From: Candidula unifasciata
Lineage: Eukaryota; Mollusca; Gastropoda; Stylommatophora; Geomitridae
Reading direction: 5' to 3'
Length of the DNA: 64,000 bases
Assembly: GCA_905116865.2 (NCBI GenBank)
Contig: CAJHNH020004635.1
Span: forward strand, 183,501-247,500
The stretch's first letter is position 1. Every line of letters starts with the position of its first letter. This document shows, piece after piece, positions 1-11,329 of this stretch. A program made the position numbers and the translations under genes. The notes under the pieces were generated by a model that was not told the origin of the DNA, searched no databases, and saw nothing but the letters and a program-made list of their open reading frames with translations.

Positions 1-59
1 GGACGATGTATGACAAAAATTAGGAGCTGAAGTGGCCAGGCAAAGGCAGCTTTTCAGAA

Positions 60-455
60 GATGTTAAGTATTTTATGTAATAAATTACTCTTATTAAACA
101 TCAAAAAACGAGTATTGAAATGTTAAATCTAGCCTGTTCTGTTGTATGGTTATGAATCTTGGAAAAAAAAAAGGGGGGGGGGGGGCAAACAAATCAGGAA
201 GAGTTTGGAGACAACTGAGATGTGGTTCTTGAGAATAATGTTGAAAATACACTGGGCTGCCAAAATAACCAAAATTTAATGTCTGAAAATTGAACATTAT
301 ATACAACAATTGAAAGGGAACAAGCAAAGTTCTTTGGTCATTTAATGAGAAAAGGAGCACTGGAAAAAATTGTTGACATTGGAAAGATCACTGGTAGAAG
401 AAGCAGATGCAGACCAAGAGAAATGATTGTATATGGCTCAACTTTTTGAGTCCCT
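60..455 (+). pseudogene. Decayed LINE reverse-transcriptase C-terminus
   Basis: Translating in shifting frames gives recognisable pieces of the region after the RT palm in RTE-like LINEs: LLYGYESW near the start, EMWFLRIML in the middle, and FFGHLMRKGALEKIVDIG followed by an RSRCRPRE basic stretch. Several frameshifts and stops break it, and a poly-A/poly-G tract (about 164-186) interrupts it. It is a dead fragment; the family call rests on motif memory, not a search. Confidence 0.7.
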
Positions 456-694
456 TGGAACGCATCATACTTTCATAGGTGTCTACCTAGAAACCCAATT
501 AACGCAAGATGCGACGGTTTTACGTCTCTCTTGACTATCCATTGGGCCTATAATGCTAACCCCCCTGGGACTCAAGGAGTTAAGACAGCGGCATGGAGGA
601 ATATCATCAGTAACCTAAATGAAACTATTCCACGCCCTTGTGCAGGCTGAGGCATACTAGGCTGTTCCATCATCCTAGAGACCAAACGTCATCT

Positions 695-895
695 GTGTGT
701 TTATCGTTTAACCCTACCAGGTCCGTACAGTGAGGCGACCAACACCCACTGAAAAAAAAGTGCCACCATTTGAACAAAGGTCACCCGAGCACAAATCCCA
801 GAAACCCGGTTCAACCGTTAGGTTATATTTGGGCTCCATTTACAACCAGGGTCTGACTTTAAAAAACAAACAAAAAATTACGTCCCACTTTGAGT
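695..895 (-). repeat. Rep-D copy (minus)
   Basis: The reverse complement matches nine other copies in the window. The shared order is: a TGGGACG-type opening, a CCACCCTGG-like block, a TAACGGTTGAA block, GGTTTCTGGGA, a block around GTGGCAC, and GGTGTTTATCG. No tRNA A/B box is evident, so the origin of the family is unknown. Confidence 0.7.
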
Positions 896-904
896 CATCG
901 GATT

Positions 905-1010
905 GCTGGTCTGGTGAATATCACGCCAGCTGCAATTACTTTGCAAAATAATTCAGGTTACCCACGTTAGGCCTGGTCAAATTATAAATAATAAAAAAAA
1001 AAATTACGCT
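905..1010 (-). repeat. SINE-E fragment (minus)
   Basis: It contains the reverse-strand SINE-E core: TATCACGCC, then ATTACTT, then GGTTACCCACGTTAGGC, then an A-rich stretch. It sits directly after the Rep-D copy. It is short and diverged. Confidence 0.5.
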
Positions 1011-2049
1011 TTGGATAAGTAGAAAGCATCTAGAAGTCGCAGTTAACCATAAACTGCATCTATACATCTAGGCATGCTGGAGTAAAATGCAATGAAAGAG
1101 CTTACTAGCTGGCAAGTAACTTGGCATCATAGAAGCCTCTGTGCCAACGTTTTCCAGGTGAGCGGCTTTGGTCGCAATAGGGGTGGGGGTGGGGGGGGGG
1201 GGGGAAAGGCAGGGACGAAGTCGAATCTGTCTATTTTCTTCAAGTTTAAATTCCTTTTTTAACAATAATTCTACTTTTGCCACATAAAAACAATTTATAG
1301 GATTGCAACATTTTCTCTTGTTCGATAATTTCGCCGTCTTTCTGTCCACTTTCCTTTTACACAGAACTTCTTATGCCTTCTGCTGCTTTGATTGCAGTAA
1401 ATATTTTTATATAACAAATAACAATACGCGTCTCATTTTCGCATGTTTTCTTTCTGTTTTTTTTTTTTTTTTCTTTTGTATTTAAAAAAATATATAACGC
1501 GCACTGGTATGTGGATTAAATCCGTGTATCTCTTGTATCGATCCAAGTCTAAATATAATCACGTGACACCTTGTAACTAATGTCATAATTGCTTGTGGTC
1601 TTGAGAAATGTTTTGATTGGATTATTGGATTAGGTTGCAGTGTTATCGCAATTAGTCACTGTATGTGAGTGCCTTTCAGCGACATCCTTGGAAACATACT
1701 AAGGCATACAGAGGACTGACACAGTAAGGAAGGACATATATACTTTGGATTAATTTTTTAACGGAGGCATAGTGTATAGTGTTACACTCAACTATTACTT
1801 AAAAAGTTATCTCATTCACGAATTGTTATTGCAAGGTGTTGTTATTTAAGTTATCGATTAGGTGCCGTCTCCATACTGAATGTTGGCTGTAATGAATCTC
1901 CAATACTTTGCATATCTTGTCTTGGTTGTACACTCTCGCAGACTGCTCGTCTGTATATTTTTAAGTCAGCATCTTTACGCAAATTATGTCTTTCCTATTA
2001 CCATAATTTTTCCTAAATCTAAACTGCTATACATAATTTGTTTGTTTTT
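1011..2049. other. No gene recognised; homopolymer tracts
   Basis: AT-rich DNA with a G-rich run at about 1183-1204 and a T-run at about 1459-1472. Open frames here are short and match no family I know. Confidence 0.5.
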
Positions 2050-2640
2050 TTAAATTCTTCCGTGTATGATCTTAAGAAGTAGTTTAGTTATATGGTTCAA
2101 CAAACTAACTGTTCTGTATTTTTCACACTCAACTGTTTTTGACTTTTTTAAGCAGGTTGTCGAAAATATGTTTTCAAATCCTTTGGAATGTTGTGTTATA
2201 AAATGTTTTGCAAATTTCAATGATGTTATTATTGCCAAAGCTGGAAAATAACTTGACTATCTCCGTTGTTATTTTGTCAGAATCTGCGGCTTCGTGTATT
2301 TAATAACTTTCTATTTTATTAACCTTTTCTTTTAAATTGTTTGGTCCCTCGTGAAGATTGAACAGTTCTGGTGTGATGCCTCTGTTGTCACAAAATTGAT
2401 CCTCTGTGTACTTCAACCTTGTAGTTATATAATTATCAAATGTCTCTATCTCTCCTCCGATGCAACCTTATCTGTTAAATGTTTTCTCCTATTTGTGAGT
2501 TTTACTATGTTTGCATGCACTTTTGTGTTTTATGCTTGCTTTCTAGATCCTCTATTTCTTTACATTTCTCTTGAATCCATATCTCTTTGGCAACTCTTTA
2601 TAAGAAACTTATTTCTCTGATAATTATTGCATTCTTTTGG
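2050..2640 (-). pseudogene. Decayed LINE reverse-transcriptase N-terminal part
   Basis: On the minus strand the segment 2050-2238 reads ECEKYRTVSLLNHITKLLLKII, cut here by a few mutations. It matches the RT entry motif (ECxNYRxISLxxHxxKxLxxII) of RTE-like and related LINEs. Upstream stretches such as ITTEIVKL and KTFYNTTF resemble the preceding region but carry several stops. It is an old fragment. Confidence 0.6.
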
Positions 2641-2744
2641 ACTGTCTTTCTTTGTATAGCTGTAGCATTCAAGTAAGCAATTAAGCAACACTGGCAATAA
2701 CTCAAATGCAAATAGGGCATAACCCAAATGTTCATAACCAAAAC

Positions 2745-2965
2745 ACACTCAGTGGGTGATGTGGTTAACATCACGCCGGCCGTATTTACTTCACAAGAAT
2801 ACTCTAAGTTTCCATTTTAAGGGTAGGTCGACTTGTATACACTGAGTCAATTAAAACAAATCCAGTTTGTGCGAACTCGAATTCAAGACCTTCGTTCCAC
2901 AAGCAAGTGTTAAGCCACAGCGCTTTTGTATTCAAGTAAGTAGTTACCTCAATACCAACAGATAG
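2745..2965 (-). repeat. SINE-E copy (minus)
   Basis: Reverse-strand SINE-E: GTGGGTGATGTGGTTAACATC and CACGCCGGCC, followed by a tRNA-like head in reverse with CGAATTCAAGACC near 2878-2890. The copy is diverged. Confidence 0.65.
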
Positions 2966-3129
2966 AAGTTGTCGCACAACTGAATGACGGGATAGGAGGA
3001 GCAGGAAGATGTATTTCACAAAACGAAGAAAATATTTATCGAAACTGGAAAGCGTATTCCCATGGAGTACATTTAGACTATATCATCGAATATAGGACAA
3101 ATGGGCCATCACAGTCTTGTAAGACTGAC

Positions 3130-3320
3130 TTAGCGGGGAGTGACGAGAGGATTTGACGGATGCTCGAGGCTCCGAGAAAAGGCAAAGTGGACATACAAAC
3201 AGAATGCTAGTGAGGTCACTGGTATTGGAACTCTGCGCTAGCTGCTGAGGACGGGGATGGCGCGCTAATAGGAATGCCCCGAGTGCTGTAATGTCGGTTC
3301 TTGAATCAGCCTAACTCAAC
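3130..3320 (+). pseudogene. 3' end of an RNase H-type LINE relic
   Basis: It shares blocks with the segment at 24,480-24,680: GGCAAAGTGGACAT, GGAACTCTGCGC, GCTGCTGAGGA, and GAATGCCCCGAGTGCTGTAATGTC (split here), ending in a short AACTCAACT tail. In the 24.5-kb copy this region encodes a CPECC C-terminus like that of the main LINE at 56 kb. Here the frame is broken. Confidence 0.6.
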
Positions 3321-3321
3321 T

Positions 3322-3490
3322 GTTGGTTATTCGTTTCTCAGGCAGAGGCATTCCGACTTCGCAGAAAAACACCCTTACTGATTCCACCTTTACATTATGT
3401 TTACTAGAGGCACAGTAAGTTTATTCTCCCCCCCCCCCCCCCCCAACCAACAATAGGGCACCTGAACTCACACGATGGGGGAGGCGGGGG
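3322..3490 (+). repeat. Rep-F, 5'-truncated
   Basis: Starts with CTGTTGGTTATTCGTTTCTC, then CAGGCAG and CCGACTTCGCAGAA, which match the middle of Rep-F copies at 10.4 and 19.5 kb. A C-run of about 17 (3428-3444) lies near the 3' part. It abuts the LINE 3' end upstream. Confidence 0.6.
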
Positions 3491-3529
3491 GGGGGTGGGG
3501 GTAGATGGGGAGTGGGGCTAAGATAAAAA

Positions 3530-3890
3530 ATTCAGAGTATTATACAAACACAGAGTATGATACAAACACAGAGTATTATACAAACACAGAGTATTATACA
3601 AACACAGAGTATTATACAAACACAGAGTATTATACAAACACAAAGTATTATACAAATACAAAGTATTATACAAACACAGAGTATTATACAAACACAGAGT
3701 ATTATACAAACACAGAGTATTATACAAACACAAAGTATTATACAAATACAAAGTATTATACAAACACAGAGTATTATAACAAACACAGAGTATTATACAA
3801 ACACAGAGTATTATACAAACACAGAGTATTATACAAACGCAGACTATTATACAAACGCAGACTATTATACAAACACAGAATAATAGAAAC
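3530..3890 (+). repeat. 18-bp minisatellite, about 20 copies
   Basis: The unit is ATTATACAAACACAGAGT with occasional variants (for example ACAAATACAAAG, and GCAGACT near the 3' edge). Because 18 is a multiple of 3, several frames stay open (hexapeptide TNTEYY on plus, CIILCV/NTLCLY on minus). I do not regard the resulting 155-aa frame as a gene. One unit has an extra A near 3778 that shifts phase. Confidence 0.95.
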
Positions 3891-4017
3891 ACCAGGAAAA
3901 GGCAGTCGCGTTCTGGTTGATGGATATGACAGCATGCAAAATAATGTAACTACTGAGAAGATTCAAGGATAAAGAAAATACCTTAAATATTTGTCGGTGG
4001 TCTGGAGTCATTTCAGA

Positions 4018-4330
4018 ACATTTTCTCCTTCTTTATCTTCGCATTCGCCAACTGTAAACCCCGACATAAAGTTCTAGTTGTTTGTGATTTTCGGACTTTG
4101 ATCTTGTTCTAAAACTTGAGTTTCGCGTGAACATCCATTTTTCAGATCTGGCATTTTAAAATCAGACTATTGGTATCTGGCCTCTCACGCGGATGACTTC
4201 TGACTTCGAAGGAATTCCCCTAATTAGTCGCCTCCTACGACATACTTGTTAGGGGGCATGTGCTTCTGTTCCTCCCCCCCCCCCCCAGCCCTCCTCCAAC
4301 CCCTCATGATGGACCTGGAAGGACTAAAGA
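4018..4330 (+). repeat. Rep-F copy
   Basis: Near full length. It has a pyrimidine-rich CTTCTTTATCTTCGC opening, CCAACTGTAAACC, GTTCTAGTTGTTTGTG, CTTGAGTTTCGCGTG, TTAGTCGCCTCCTACGACAT and GCTTGTT-like blocks, then a poly-C tract (about 4274-4287). Part of the middle is replaced by unmatched sequence. Confidence 0.75.
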
Positions 4331-4877
4331 AGAACTGAAAATATTCAAGTATTAACATAATTTTAAGGGGAAAACAAACAATTACTAACAACCTTTCACT
4401 GTTACATGAGACATATCAGTTACATTTTGTAAAAGTTCATGAGACATGGAAACACGTCAAGGCCTTTGCCAGTTGTCACGTCACGGCATGTAATAATGAC
4501 ATAACATTCAGATTTAATTATTAATTTAGCTTTCATATTACGGTAAAAAGATAAACGGATTGTTTTTCTACGGAACAAATGACGTGGTAGCAAATGGATA
4601 TTTTTACAGTCGACTCGGGACTTGAGGGTCGATGTTGCCAACACCCGCCAACTGCTTTTACTTTTCATGATATTTACTAGTAGCCATATTAGGCTGAGAT
4701 GACGTAGGGGTCTAGGTCTGCTACAAATATCTAACTAGATGTAGCTTCGACCGAAGACCGACTGCTAGAGAACAAGAGTCAAGCCACTAATTTACCGTTG
4801 CTCACTTTTCTGTTCCTGAAAGTACACTGTATTTGATTTTCAGTTTTCTGTAGTTTATCAATAATGTTTACAGATTT
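4331..4877. other. No gene recognised
   Basis: Unique-looking sequence with short open frames only. I see no repeat shared with the rest of the window. Confidence 0.4.
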
Positions 4878-5432
4878 AGTTTGAAGTTTGAACAACAGAC
4901 CAACATCCTGGCACACTGGTAGTAATAGTAACCCATAAGTGCTCTCCTGTTCTTCTAACTCAAGTCTGAGTCTGAAAAGGCTCAGCACAGTGTACAGGCT
5001 CTGTGACACCGGTGAGGATCCTCCAATGCTTTGGGGAGGTTTTAAACCCTTGCAGCGCCGTTAGGCTATATTTTTTAATTATTTCCAACTGCCAAGGGAT
5101 TTTGTACGAGCATAACCTTGCACACGGGAGTCCGATCTCACTATCCAGAGACTAGAGGAAATAATAGAAGTCCAAGTCCACGTGATAAAAATCCCAGCCC
5201 TTACCGGGGATTGAACCCGGAACCTCTAGCACTCGAGGCAGACACCATGTCTCGAGTCCACGCAGCATAACCTTGCACACGGGCGTCCGATCTCACTATC
5301 CAGAGACTAGAGGGAATTAATAGAAGTCCAAGTCCACGTGAAAAAAATCATAGCCCTTACCGGGGATTGAACCCGGAACCTCTAGCACTCGAGGCAGACA
5401 CCATGCCTCTAGTCCACGCAGCCCCCTTACAG
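4878..5432 (-). mobile_element. SINE-B copy with a tandemly doubled head
   Basis: On the minus strand it reads tRNA-like head (internal GGTTCAATCC B box), then CACGTGGACTTGGACTTCTA, GAGATCGGA, a block around GGCGCTGC, GAGGATCCTC, and the 3' part ending TTGTTCAAACTTCAAAC. The first 160 or so bases occur twice in tandem (about 5109-5270 and 5271-5432), nearly identical. The 3' part is more diverged. Confidence 0.85.
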
Positions 5433-5539
5433 ATTTAATGATCATGAAGACCCAGCCAACCTCTGGACACGAAAGAAACAGACTATTATATCTATAGTGC
5501 GTAACTGGCACTCATATTTCTACTTGCACAAAGCTGGAT

Positions 5540-6395
5540 TATGAAGACAGCAACTGCTAACACCAGGAATGCAATTCAGTGGAACCCTATAAAACAGCTG
5601 AATAATCTGGACTTCGCTGATGATATTGCCAATCTGTCCCACCCACTGAATCAGAAGCAAGATAAATTAAATATACTTGATACGAGATCAAAACATCTTG
5701 TTAAAAAAATCAGCAATCGAAAGACAAAAGTTATGAGAATAAACTAGGCAAATAGTAATATCGGTTTCTGTTAATGGTATCCCACTCAAGGCGTGTAGTC
5801 GTACACCTATTTCGACAGTAATGTAGATAAAGATGGCGAAACTGATATGGATTTTATTATACAAAAACAAAATGTAAGAAGAGCTTTCATAGCACTCGGA
5901 ATATGTGGAGATCAAAAGAAATTAAAACCAGTACCAAACTCTAATGTCAAATCGGTACTGATGTACGTAGTAGAAACATGGAGAACAGCTGAAACAATTA
6001 CTAATAAACTACATACATTCATTAACTGGTGACTGCGCAGAACAGAGAGAATTAAATGGTATGATGGAATCATTAATGTTGAGCTTTGGGAAAAAACTAA
6101 AGTTTTAATGGATAGATAGGTGAAGAAAAGACATTGGCTTCGGATAGGACAGACGTTGGGATAACATGAGAAAAATTTAACTAGAATGTCTATGCACTGG
6201 AACCCACAGGGGGCATAGAAAATAAAGAAAGACAAAAAACACACGGAGAAGGAAGCTAGAGAGTAAAGTTTAAAAGATGGGTAGGACATGGGATGAGCTG
6301 CATGCAGTAGCGAAGGATAGAAGGACTTAGTGGGAGTTGGTTGAAGGCCTGTGCTCTACTGGGCGATAAAAGGCAGAAGAAGAAGAAGAAGGGAC
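5540..6395 (+). pseudogene. Decayed RTE-like LINE 3' half with FADD box
   Basis: The frame at 5541 reads NNLDFADDIANLSHPLNQ, which is the RT catalytic FADD motif with its usual flank. Further on come NVKSVLMYVVETWRTAETI and, near the end, DELHAVAKDRRT-like sequence followed by (GAA)n at about 6375-6395. Multiple stops and frameshifts separate these pieces. The last 200 bp match the segment at 8210-8435, so both are 3' ends of one LINE family with a GAA-type tail. Confidence 0.8.
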
Positions 6396-6621
6396 AAAAG
6401 AAACTCTGCAGACCATGTACAAGAATATTAAAGATTTGTGATTCAAAACTGTGTCCATGTGGACAGTCTCCATAGAATACTAAACACTTGCTACAGACAG
6501 GCTTTCTATAGGCAGTAGAGAGACCCTAGGCTTGGTGGCTGGTATTCCAATGCAAACCAATCTGTGTGGAACAGTGTTGTTCGTCCATCACGAGTGATAA
6601 AGACCACTTTCATCCAAAGTT

Positions 6622-6790
6622 AAAAAAAAAAGTAAAGTACCCTTTCCACGCCTTTAGGCGTAAATGGCATATAGGGCTAGACTTATAATTTTAAAGACCA
6701 ACGGCACAAGATGAGTGATGTGGTCAGCATCACGCTGGCTTCAACCAAAGTAGTAATGATAAATGAATATGAGTACGAAGGTGGCTGATT
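6622..6790 (-). repeat. SINE-E 3' portion (minus)
   Basis: Reverse-strand SINE-E end: AGTAAAGTACCCTTTCCACG, CCTTTAGGCGTAAAT, CATATAGGG, then GTGATGTGGTCAGCATCACG. It matches the 3' end of the copy at 40.3-40.5 kb. Confidence 0.75.
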
Positions 6791-7675
6791 AGTCCAATAT
6801 GAACCAGGAAAGTTCTTGAGCAGTGCTGACAACAGATGGAAGCCGCAGTAAGTGTGAGATTAGCAGTACGATTCTTTCTAGTCTGCCTCCGTTTCTCTGC
6901 CTGTGCAACCTCTGCTGCCTGGCAGGCCGATGCACCATGCCTGAGGGACGTACGCCATCCAGAACGATAAAACAGTGGAAGATATGTGTCGCACTACTGA
7001 CTTTTTAGAAGACTGTAGCCTTTTCATTTGAAAACCACTAGCCGAAGAACCTAAACAATAAAGTGGTAAAGGGGGGGGGGGGAGGTGGGGGCGGGGAACA
7101 GATTTTATACTTGTATCTCCAGTAAACGAACCTTATGCTTTTTTCTTTCATGTTCGTTTGAAATTCTCTTGTGTGTTGTTTAGAAAATCTAAATGGTGTC
7201 AACTTGCTGTAAGCCTAAATGTCGATATTTGCTCTCCCATATAATGTTCGATTTTGATTAGCCACTTCCGTTCATTAATTGACGGTTACAAAGGCCGATC
7301 AAGTTATTCGCAGCATGCGTCATGTCGCTGCTGCCCCCGACTGCTTTGTAAGTAAATTAATGATCCCCTAACAGCTGTAGAAGACGTGCAACAAGCTAAA
7401 GATAGACAAATGCTATAATGAGCGAATCAGTCAGCAGCCTTGATGCAAAAAATAATAGCAAATGATTATTGATTGAAAAAAAAAAAAACCCAGAATATGG
7501 CAACTTGAGCATACATGTCAATGCTCGGTCTTCGGTAGCCAGGTTTCAAGGTGTTGATACTATTTGTTCCAGCCGCACTCTAGATGTACTGACACACTCT
7601 AGATGTACAGACACAATCTAGATGTACAAAAGCCGTCATCTTCCCTTTTTAAATTTTTTAAATGTCGGACCGGGT
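6791..7675. other. No gene recognised; one poly-G tract
   Basis: A poly-G tract lies at about 7071-7095. Near 7578-7630 a short phrase around CTCTAGATGTAC occurs three times (period about 20-22). Otherwise nothing is recognised. Confidence 0.4.
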
Positions 7676-7849
7676 CTTTGTGGCGAAGTGGTCAAGCGGT
7701 TGGCCTCGCGCACTGAAATACGTAGGTTCGTTTGACAGCGGCAAAATTCAGCTCACGAGTGCAAATTTTACGGAGATCTCTGTGGATCGTCGGCAGCGCT
7801 ACGGATTCGTACTCTGTGCGACGCTCTCGGCAGGCAACTAGCTATTTTG

Positions 7850-7916
<67 letters not shown>

Positions 7917-7975
7917 AGCCATATGGGGTGAAACCCTGTACAACAAAGTCAGTCCTCTCACTTTAACTTTTACCT
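7676..7975 (+). mobile_element. SINE-C copy with embedded (GA)n
   Basis: The head matches a tRNA A box (TGGCGAAGTGG) and is shared with 46,280-46,505: GTGGTCAAGCGGTTGGCCTC, CTGTGGATC, and CTCTGTGCGACGCTCTCGG. The end is GGTGAAACCCTGTACAACAA plus AGTC. A (GA)n tract of about 60 bp (7853-7912) replaces the GGAGACTGAG of the other copy. Confidence 0.85.
7853..7912 (+). repeat. (GA)n microsatellite
   Basis: About 30 uninterrupted GA units inside the SINE-C copy. Confidence 0.97.
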
Positions 7976-8209
7976 ATCGGACCCATACTCGACTTCAAAT
8001 TCATTTCATATTTCTCATTGAACATTGCACCTTAGAAGCATTCATCTTCAGAACGTCGACCTTATCTGTTACGAGTGTCTGTGTGTGTACCCTACTTAGA
8101 TCGCACGTGAACGATTAATACCCTGTTATTCAACGTGTAAGGTATCACTAATGGAATCAGAACATCCCCAAGGTATAAATCCCAGAATTTCAGTTCAGTC
8201 ATAAGGTCA

Positions 8210-8435
8210 TATTTGAATGCCGAAAGTTACAACTTTGCATTGGAACCCACGGAGCACACAAATACAAGCAGACATTAATAATAGAACGTGGAAAGAGGAG
8301 CTAGAGAGTGAAGTTAAAAAGATAGGGAGGATATGAGATGAGCTGCATGCAATGGCAAAGGATAGAACGATCTGGCGTGAGTTGGTTGAGTGCGTATGCG
8401 CCATCGGGAGTAAGAAGGCAGAAAAAAAAAATACA
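8210..8435 (+). pseudogene. RTE-like LINE 3' end
   Basis: One frame reads KKIGRI, a stop, DELHAMAKDRTIWRELVEC and then GSKKAEK, a typical C-terminus of this LINE group. It ends in an A-rich tail. It is homologous to 6180-6390, and only the last 65 or so codons remain. Confidence 0.8.
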
Positions 8436-8589
8436 CTAATGAGCACCATCACTACATGTCACTTTGTTTATTGTGCTCTTTCGGTTCCCTGAAGGGTTCT
8501 TCTGTGATTTATGTCTTTCTGTTGGGTTCATATGACCGAATGTATAAAGTGAAAAAAAAAAAAAAAAAAATAGTTGTTGTAAAGACTAC

Positions 8590-8830
8590 GTGGCCAAATG
8601 TCTCCCCGATACAGGACGCAATTTGTCGTTATTTTAAGGTTCCATCCTGGCTGTAGTCGTGGGGGTGGGGGTGGGGGGCTAATATAACCTAACGGTTGAA
8701 ATGGGTTTCTGGACTTCTTCCCGGTTCATCCTCATCCGCCGCATGGTTGCACTTTGTCTCACCGGATGTCTATGGCTTGGTGGATATCTTTGTGGGGGTG
8801 AATCTCATTCATTCAACAGTGCTTGTTGGC
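8590..8830 (+). repeat. Rep-D copy
   Basis: GGACGCAATTTGTCGTTATT, CCATCCTGGCTG, a G-rich patch, TAACCTAACGGTTGAAATGG, GGTTTCTGGACTTC, CATCCGCCGCATGG and GATATC..GTGGGGGTGAATC. Ordered as in the other copies. Confidence 0.8.
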
Positions 8831-8839
8831 ACCTTTCTG

Positions 8840-9130
8840 ACCAGCTGGTAAGTAATGCATCAATGTTAACGGGAATAGGCAAAGAAAGAGCTGAGGTTGG
8901 GGGATAATGGCGAATCTCTGTCGCTAACACGAATGCGTGACCGAAGTGTTAACAATGGTGAAGCAAGTCGTCTACGAGATAAAGACAGGAGATATTTCAA
9001 CCTTCTGACGAGAACAACCAGGAGAGTTATTTTAGAGTGGCTAATGAATCATAGGAATGAGCACGCCTGGGAATGCCCAATATGCAAAGAGGTGGATTGT
9101 GATAACATCACTTTTTTGTCTTTCCAGAAG
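8840..9130 (+). pseudogene. C-terminal relic of an RNase H-type LINE
   Basis: A frame opening near 8897 reads RRYFNLLTRTTRRVILEWL and then HAWECPICKEVD. The arginine-rich block followed by W-ECP-C resembles the end of the main LINE at 55.96 kb (LWTCPEC). The similarity is partial, so this is either a distant relative or a chance resemblance supported by layout. Confidence 0.4.
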
Positions 9131-9209
9131 AGAGTGCAAAATTGTACTATAGTGAGGCAGTGGGACAAGAAAGCCACCCCAGCGTCAAGAGAAGTGTTCT
9201 ACAAGTAGA

Positions 9210-9914
9210 ACATGGGATTTCAGGACCATTGTTACCCTCGAATATATTTAAAGTGCTTCTTATCATATGCCCGTTTCTTAATCTTAAATAAACTAATTAA
9301 GATTGTCTTTAGAGGAGGAAATATTTAATGTATAAATCACAAATGCTATTTCCCACTGACTGTTGACATCCTAGTCTTGAACAGTTAAGCCGATAACGAG
9401 ACGTGTAAATCAAAAACAGCCGATAAAGATGTGATCATTAACAAGTGAGAGAACAAAAAATGATCAATAAACCGTGCTTGGTATCAGGAAACTATCAATA
9501 ATATGCTATTGAAATCACACAGGCGACAAATACATATCACTTGAAATCAAAAGGCGGAACAAAGGCTTAAATTAGAAAACACTGAAACGGTCTGAAAGGC
9601 TTTGCATTTTTTAAGCAACTTTTACGGAAACAGAACGGATATGCAGCGGAAGAAATACATTAAATCGTGGTTGAAATGACAATCAGGTATTTTACACTGG
9701 GGCGGCCTGTTTAAAACAGAGGTTAGGGCGTTGGCCTTTGTCTAAAACACAATCGGCTTGCTCCAACTTTTTAGATTTTTACGAAACAAACAAGTTGTTG
9801 GTTAAGTGATTATAGCGTGACCAGTACTGTTGGAGCTGGCCGTGGTTATAGTCAGTCGTGGTTCCTACTTAACGACAAACTTGTTACTCGATAACTGCTG
9901 AGTTGCTGTTTGTA
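9210..9914. other. No gene recognised
   Basis: AT-rich sequence with no repeat I can match inside the window. Confidence 0.4.
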
Positions 9915-10318
9915 GGACTGCGTGGTCTCGAGGCATGGTGTCGCCTCGAGTGCTAGAGGTTCCGGGTGCAATCTGTTTAAGAGGTGGACATCTTTCACGT
10001 GGTCATGGACTTCTAGTAGTTCCCACTGGTCTCTGGGTAGGGAGATCGGACGCCCGTGTGCATTGTTGCGCACGTAAAAATAAAACCCTTCGCAGTTTGA
10101 AATTGAAAAGAGTAGCCTAACGGCGCTGTCCGGGTAACATTTGGAGTTAAAAATCTAATCCAATGTATTCAAGGATCCTCACCGATGCTACTTAGCCCGT
10201 GCACTGTGCTGAGCTTCTTCGGACTCGGACTTGAGTTATAAGAAGAACGGAGAACTTATGGGTTTCTACACATGTGCCATGATGTTGATCCGTTGTTCAA
10301 ACTTCAATAATTAAACTC
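9915..10318 (+). mobile_element. SINE-B, near full length
   Basis: The head is GGACTGCGTGGTCTCGAGGC, then GTGCTAGAGGTTCCGGG. The body has CACGTGGTCATGGACTTCTA, GGGAGATCGGACGCCCG, GTAGCCTAACGGCGCTG and GGATCCTCACC, and it ends near TTGTTCAAACTTCAATAA. Flanks AGTTGCTGTTTGTA (9901) and AGTTGCTTTTTCTGTA (10319) look like an eroded target duplication. Confidence 0.85.
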
Positions 10319-10341
10319 AGTTGCTTTTTCTGTAAAACTAT

Positions 10342-10612
10342 CTGATTTCTTATTTTTCTTCATGTTCACCAGCTGTAAACTCTGGCGAAAAGTTTTGTTT
10401 GTTCATCCACTTTTGGACTGCAGTCCTAAGTGTTCCGTGTGCATTTGTTTTATAGTTCTGACTCATCCGCATGCAGACTGCTTGTTCCTTGTTTATCAGG
10501 CAGATACTCTCCCAAGGAAGCTCCCAATAAGTCGACTCCTACGACATGCTTATGGGTAGGCACTGGGTCAATCCCCCCCCCCCCTCCTCCGGAATCCACA
10601 TGGGGAAAACTG
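10342..10612 (+). repeat. Rep-F, near full length
   Basis: CTTCATGTTCACCAGCTGTA, then AACTCTGGCG, TCCGTGTGCATTTGTTTTAT, GACTGCTTG, AAGTCGACTCCTACGACATG and a poly-C tract (10572-10583), then GGAATCCACATGGGG. It lies just downstream of SINE-B. Confidence 0.85.
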
Positions 10613-10879
10613 TATTATTTGAAAACTAGTGAAGCAGACAGGACCTAACAAAATCAAGAAGCTCGAATAGGCAGTAAATGCATAAAACATCCGCCAAACG
10701 TGCTAAATACTGACAATACGTCATTACAATTGCAGTTCAGTATTGATGGAAGTAGTCGGTTACGTACTTCTTATTATTACACATTATAAATTAATACAAT
10801 TCATTTTCCCTAATTCGGTGTTGTGTATAGAATTTTAGACCTTTGGAAGTAAACTAATATCTAAGTAGGTTCATGAAAG

Positions 10880-11075
10880 TCAGTCCCTTGTGGGATGCAA
10901 TTTTTCGTTATTTTAAAGCCCCACCCTAGCTTTTGCCAGGGGCCCTAAATATAGCCAGGCCAAAAATATGCCTAACGTCTGAACGGGCGATCCTCATCCG
11001 CAAGGTGGCACTTTAAGTCACCGGGTGTTTATCGCTTGTGTGATATACTGGTGGGGTACAACTTACCTAGCTGTC
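10880..11075 (+). repeat. Rep-D copy
   Basis: GTCCCTTGTGGGATGCAATT, GCCCCACCCTAGCTTTTGCC, ATATAGCCAGGCC, CGGGCGATCCTCATCCGCA, GGTGGCACTTTAAGTCACC and GGTGTTTATCGCTTGTGTGA. One of the clearer copies. Confidence 0.85.
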
Positions 11076-11329
11076 TAATACTTCATAGAATTTATGTTCA
11101 CTATGAGCTATTTTGAAAAAGTATCGACAACAGGGAAACGAAAAATGCAGCTCAATAAGGCTGCTGCTCTGGCACAATTAGTTAAGAAATGAGAACATTT
11201 ACTGTATTTCATTCTTTCACTAGTCCCTGTCGGTAGTTACTTCAACAGTTGCTAGCCTATGATTGTGCACTTTAAAGTAACATTGGTTTAGCGTTAATTA
11301 GCTGTTATCGAATGTTGAATGCTGAATGT

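Noticed and set aside
3505..3972. 155-codon open frame with TNTEYY repeats
   Set aside because: It follows from an 18-bp tandem repeat free of stops in several frames on both strands; the non-repeat ends are short and unlike any protein I know.
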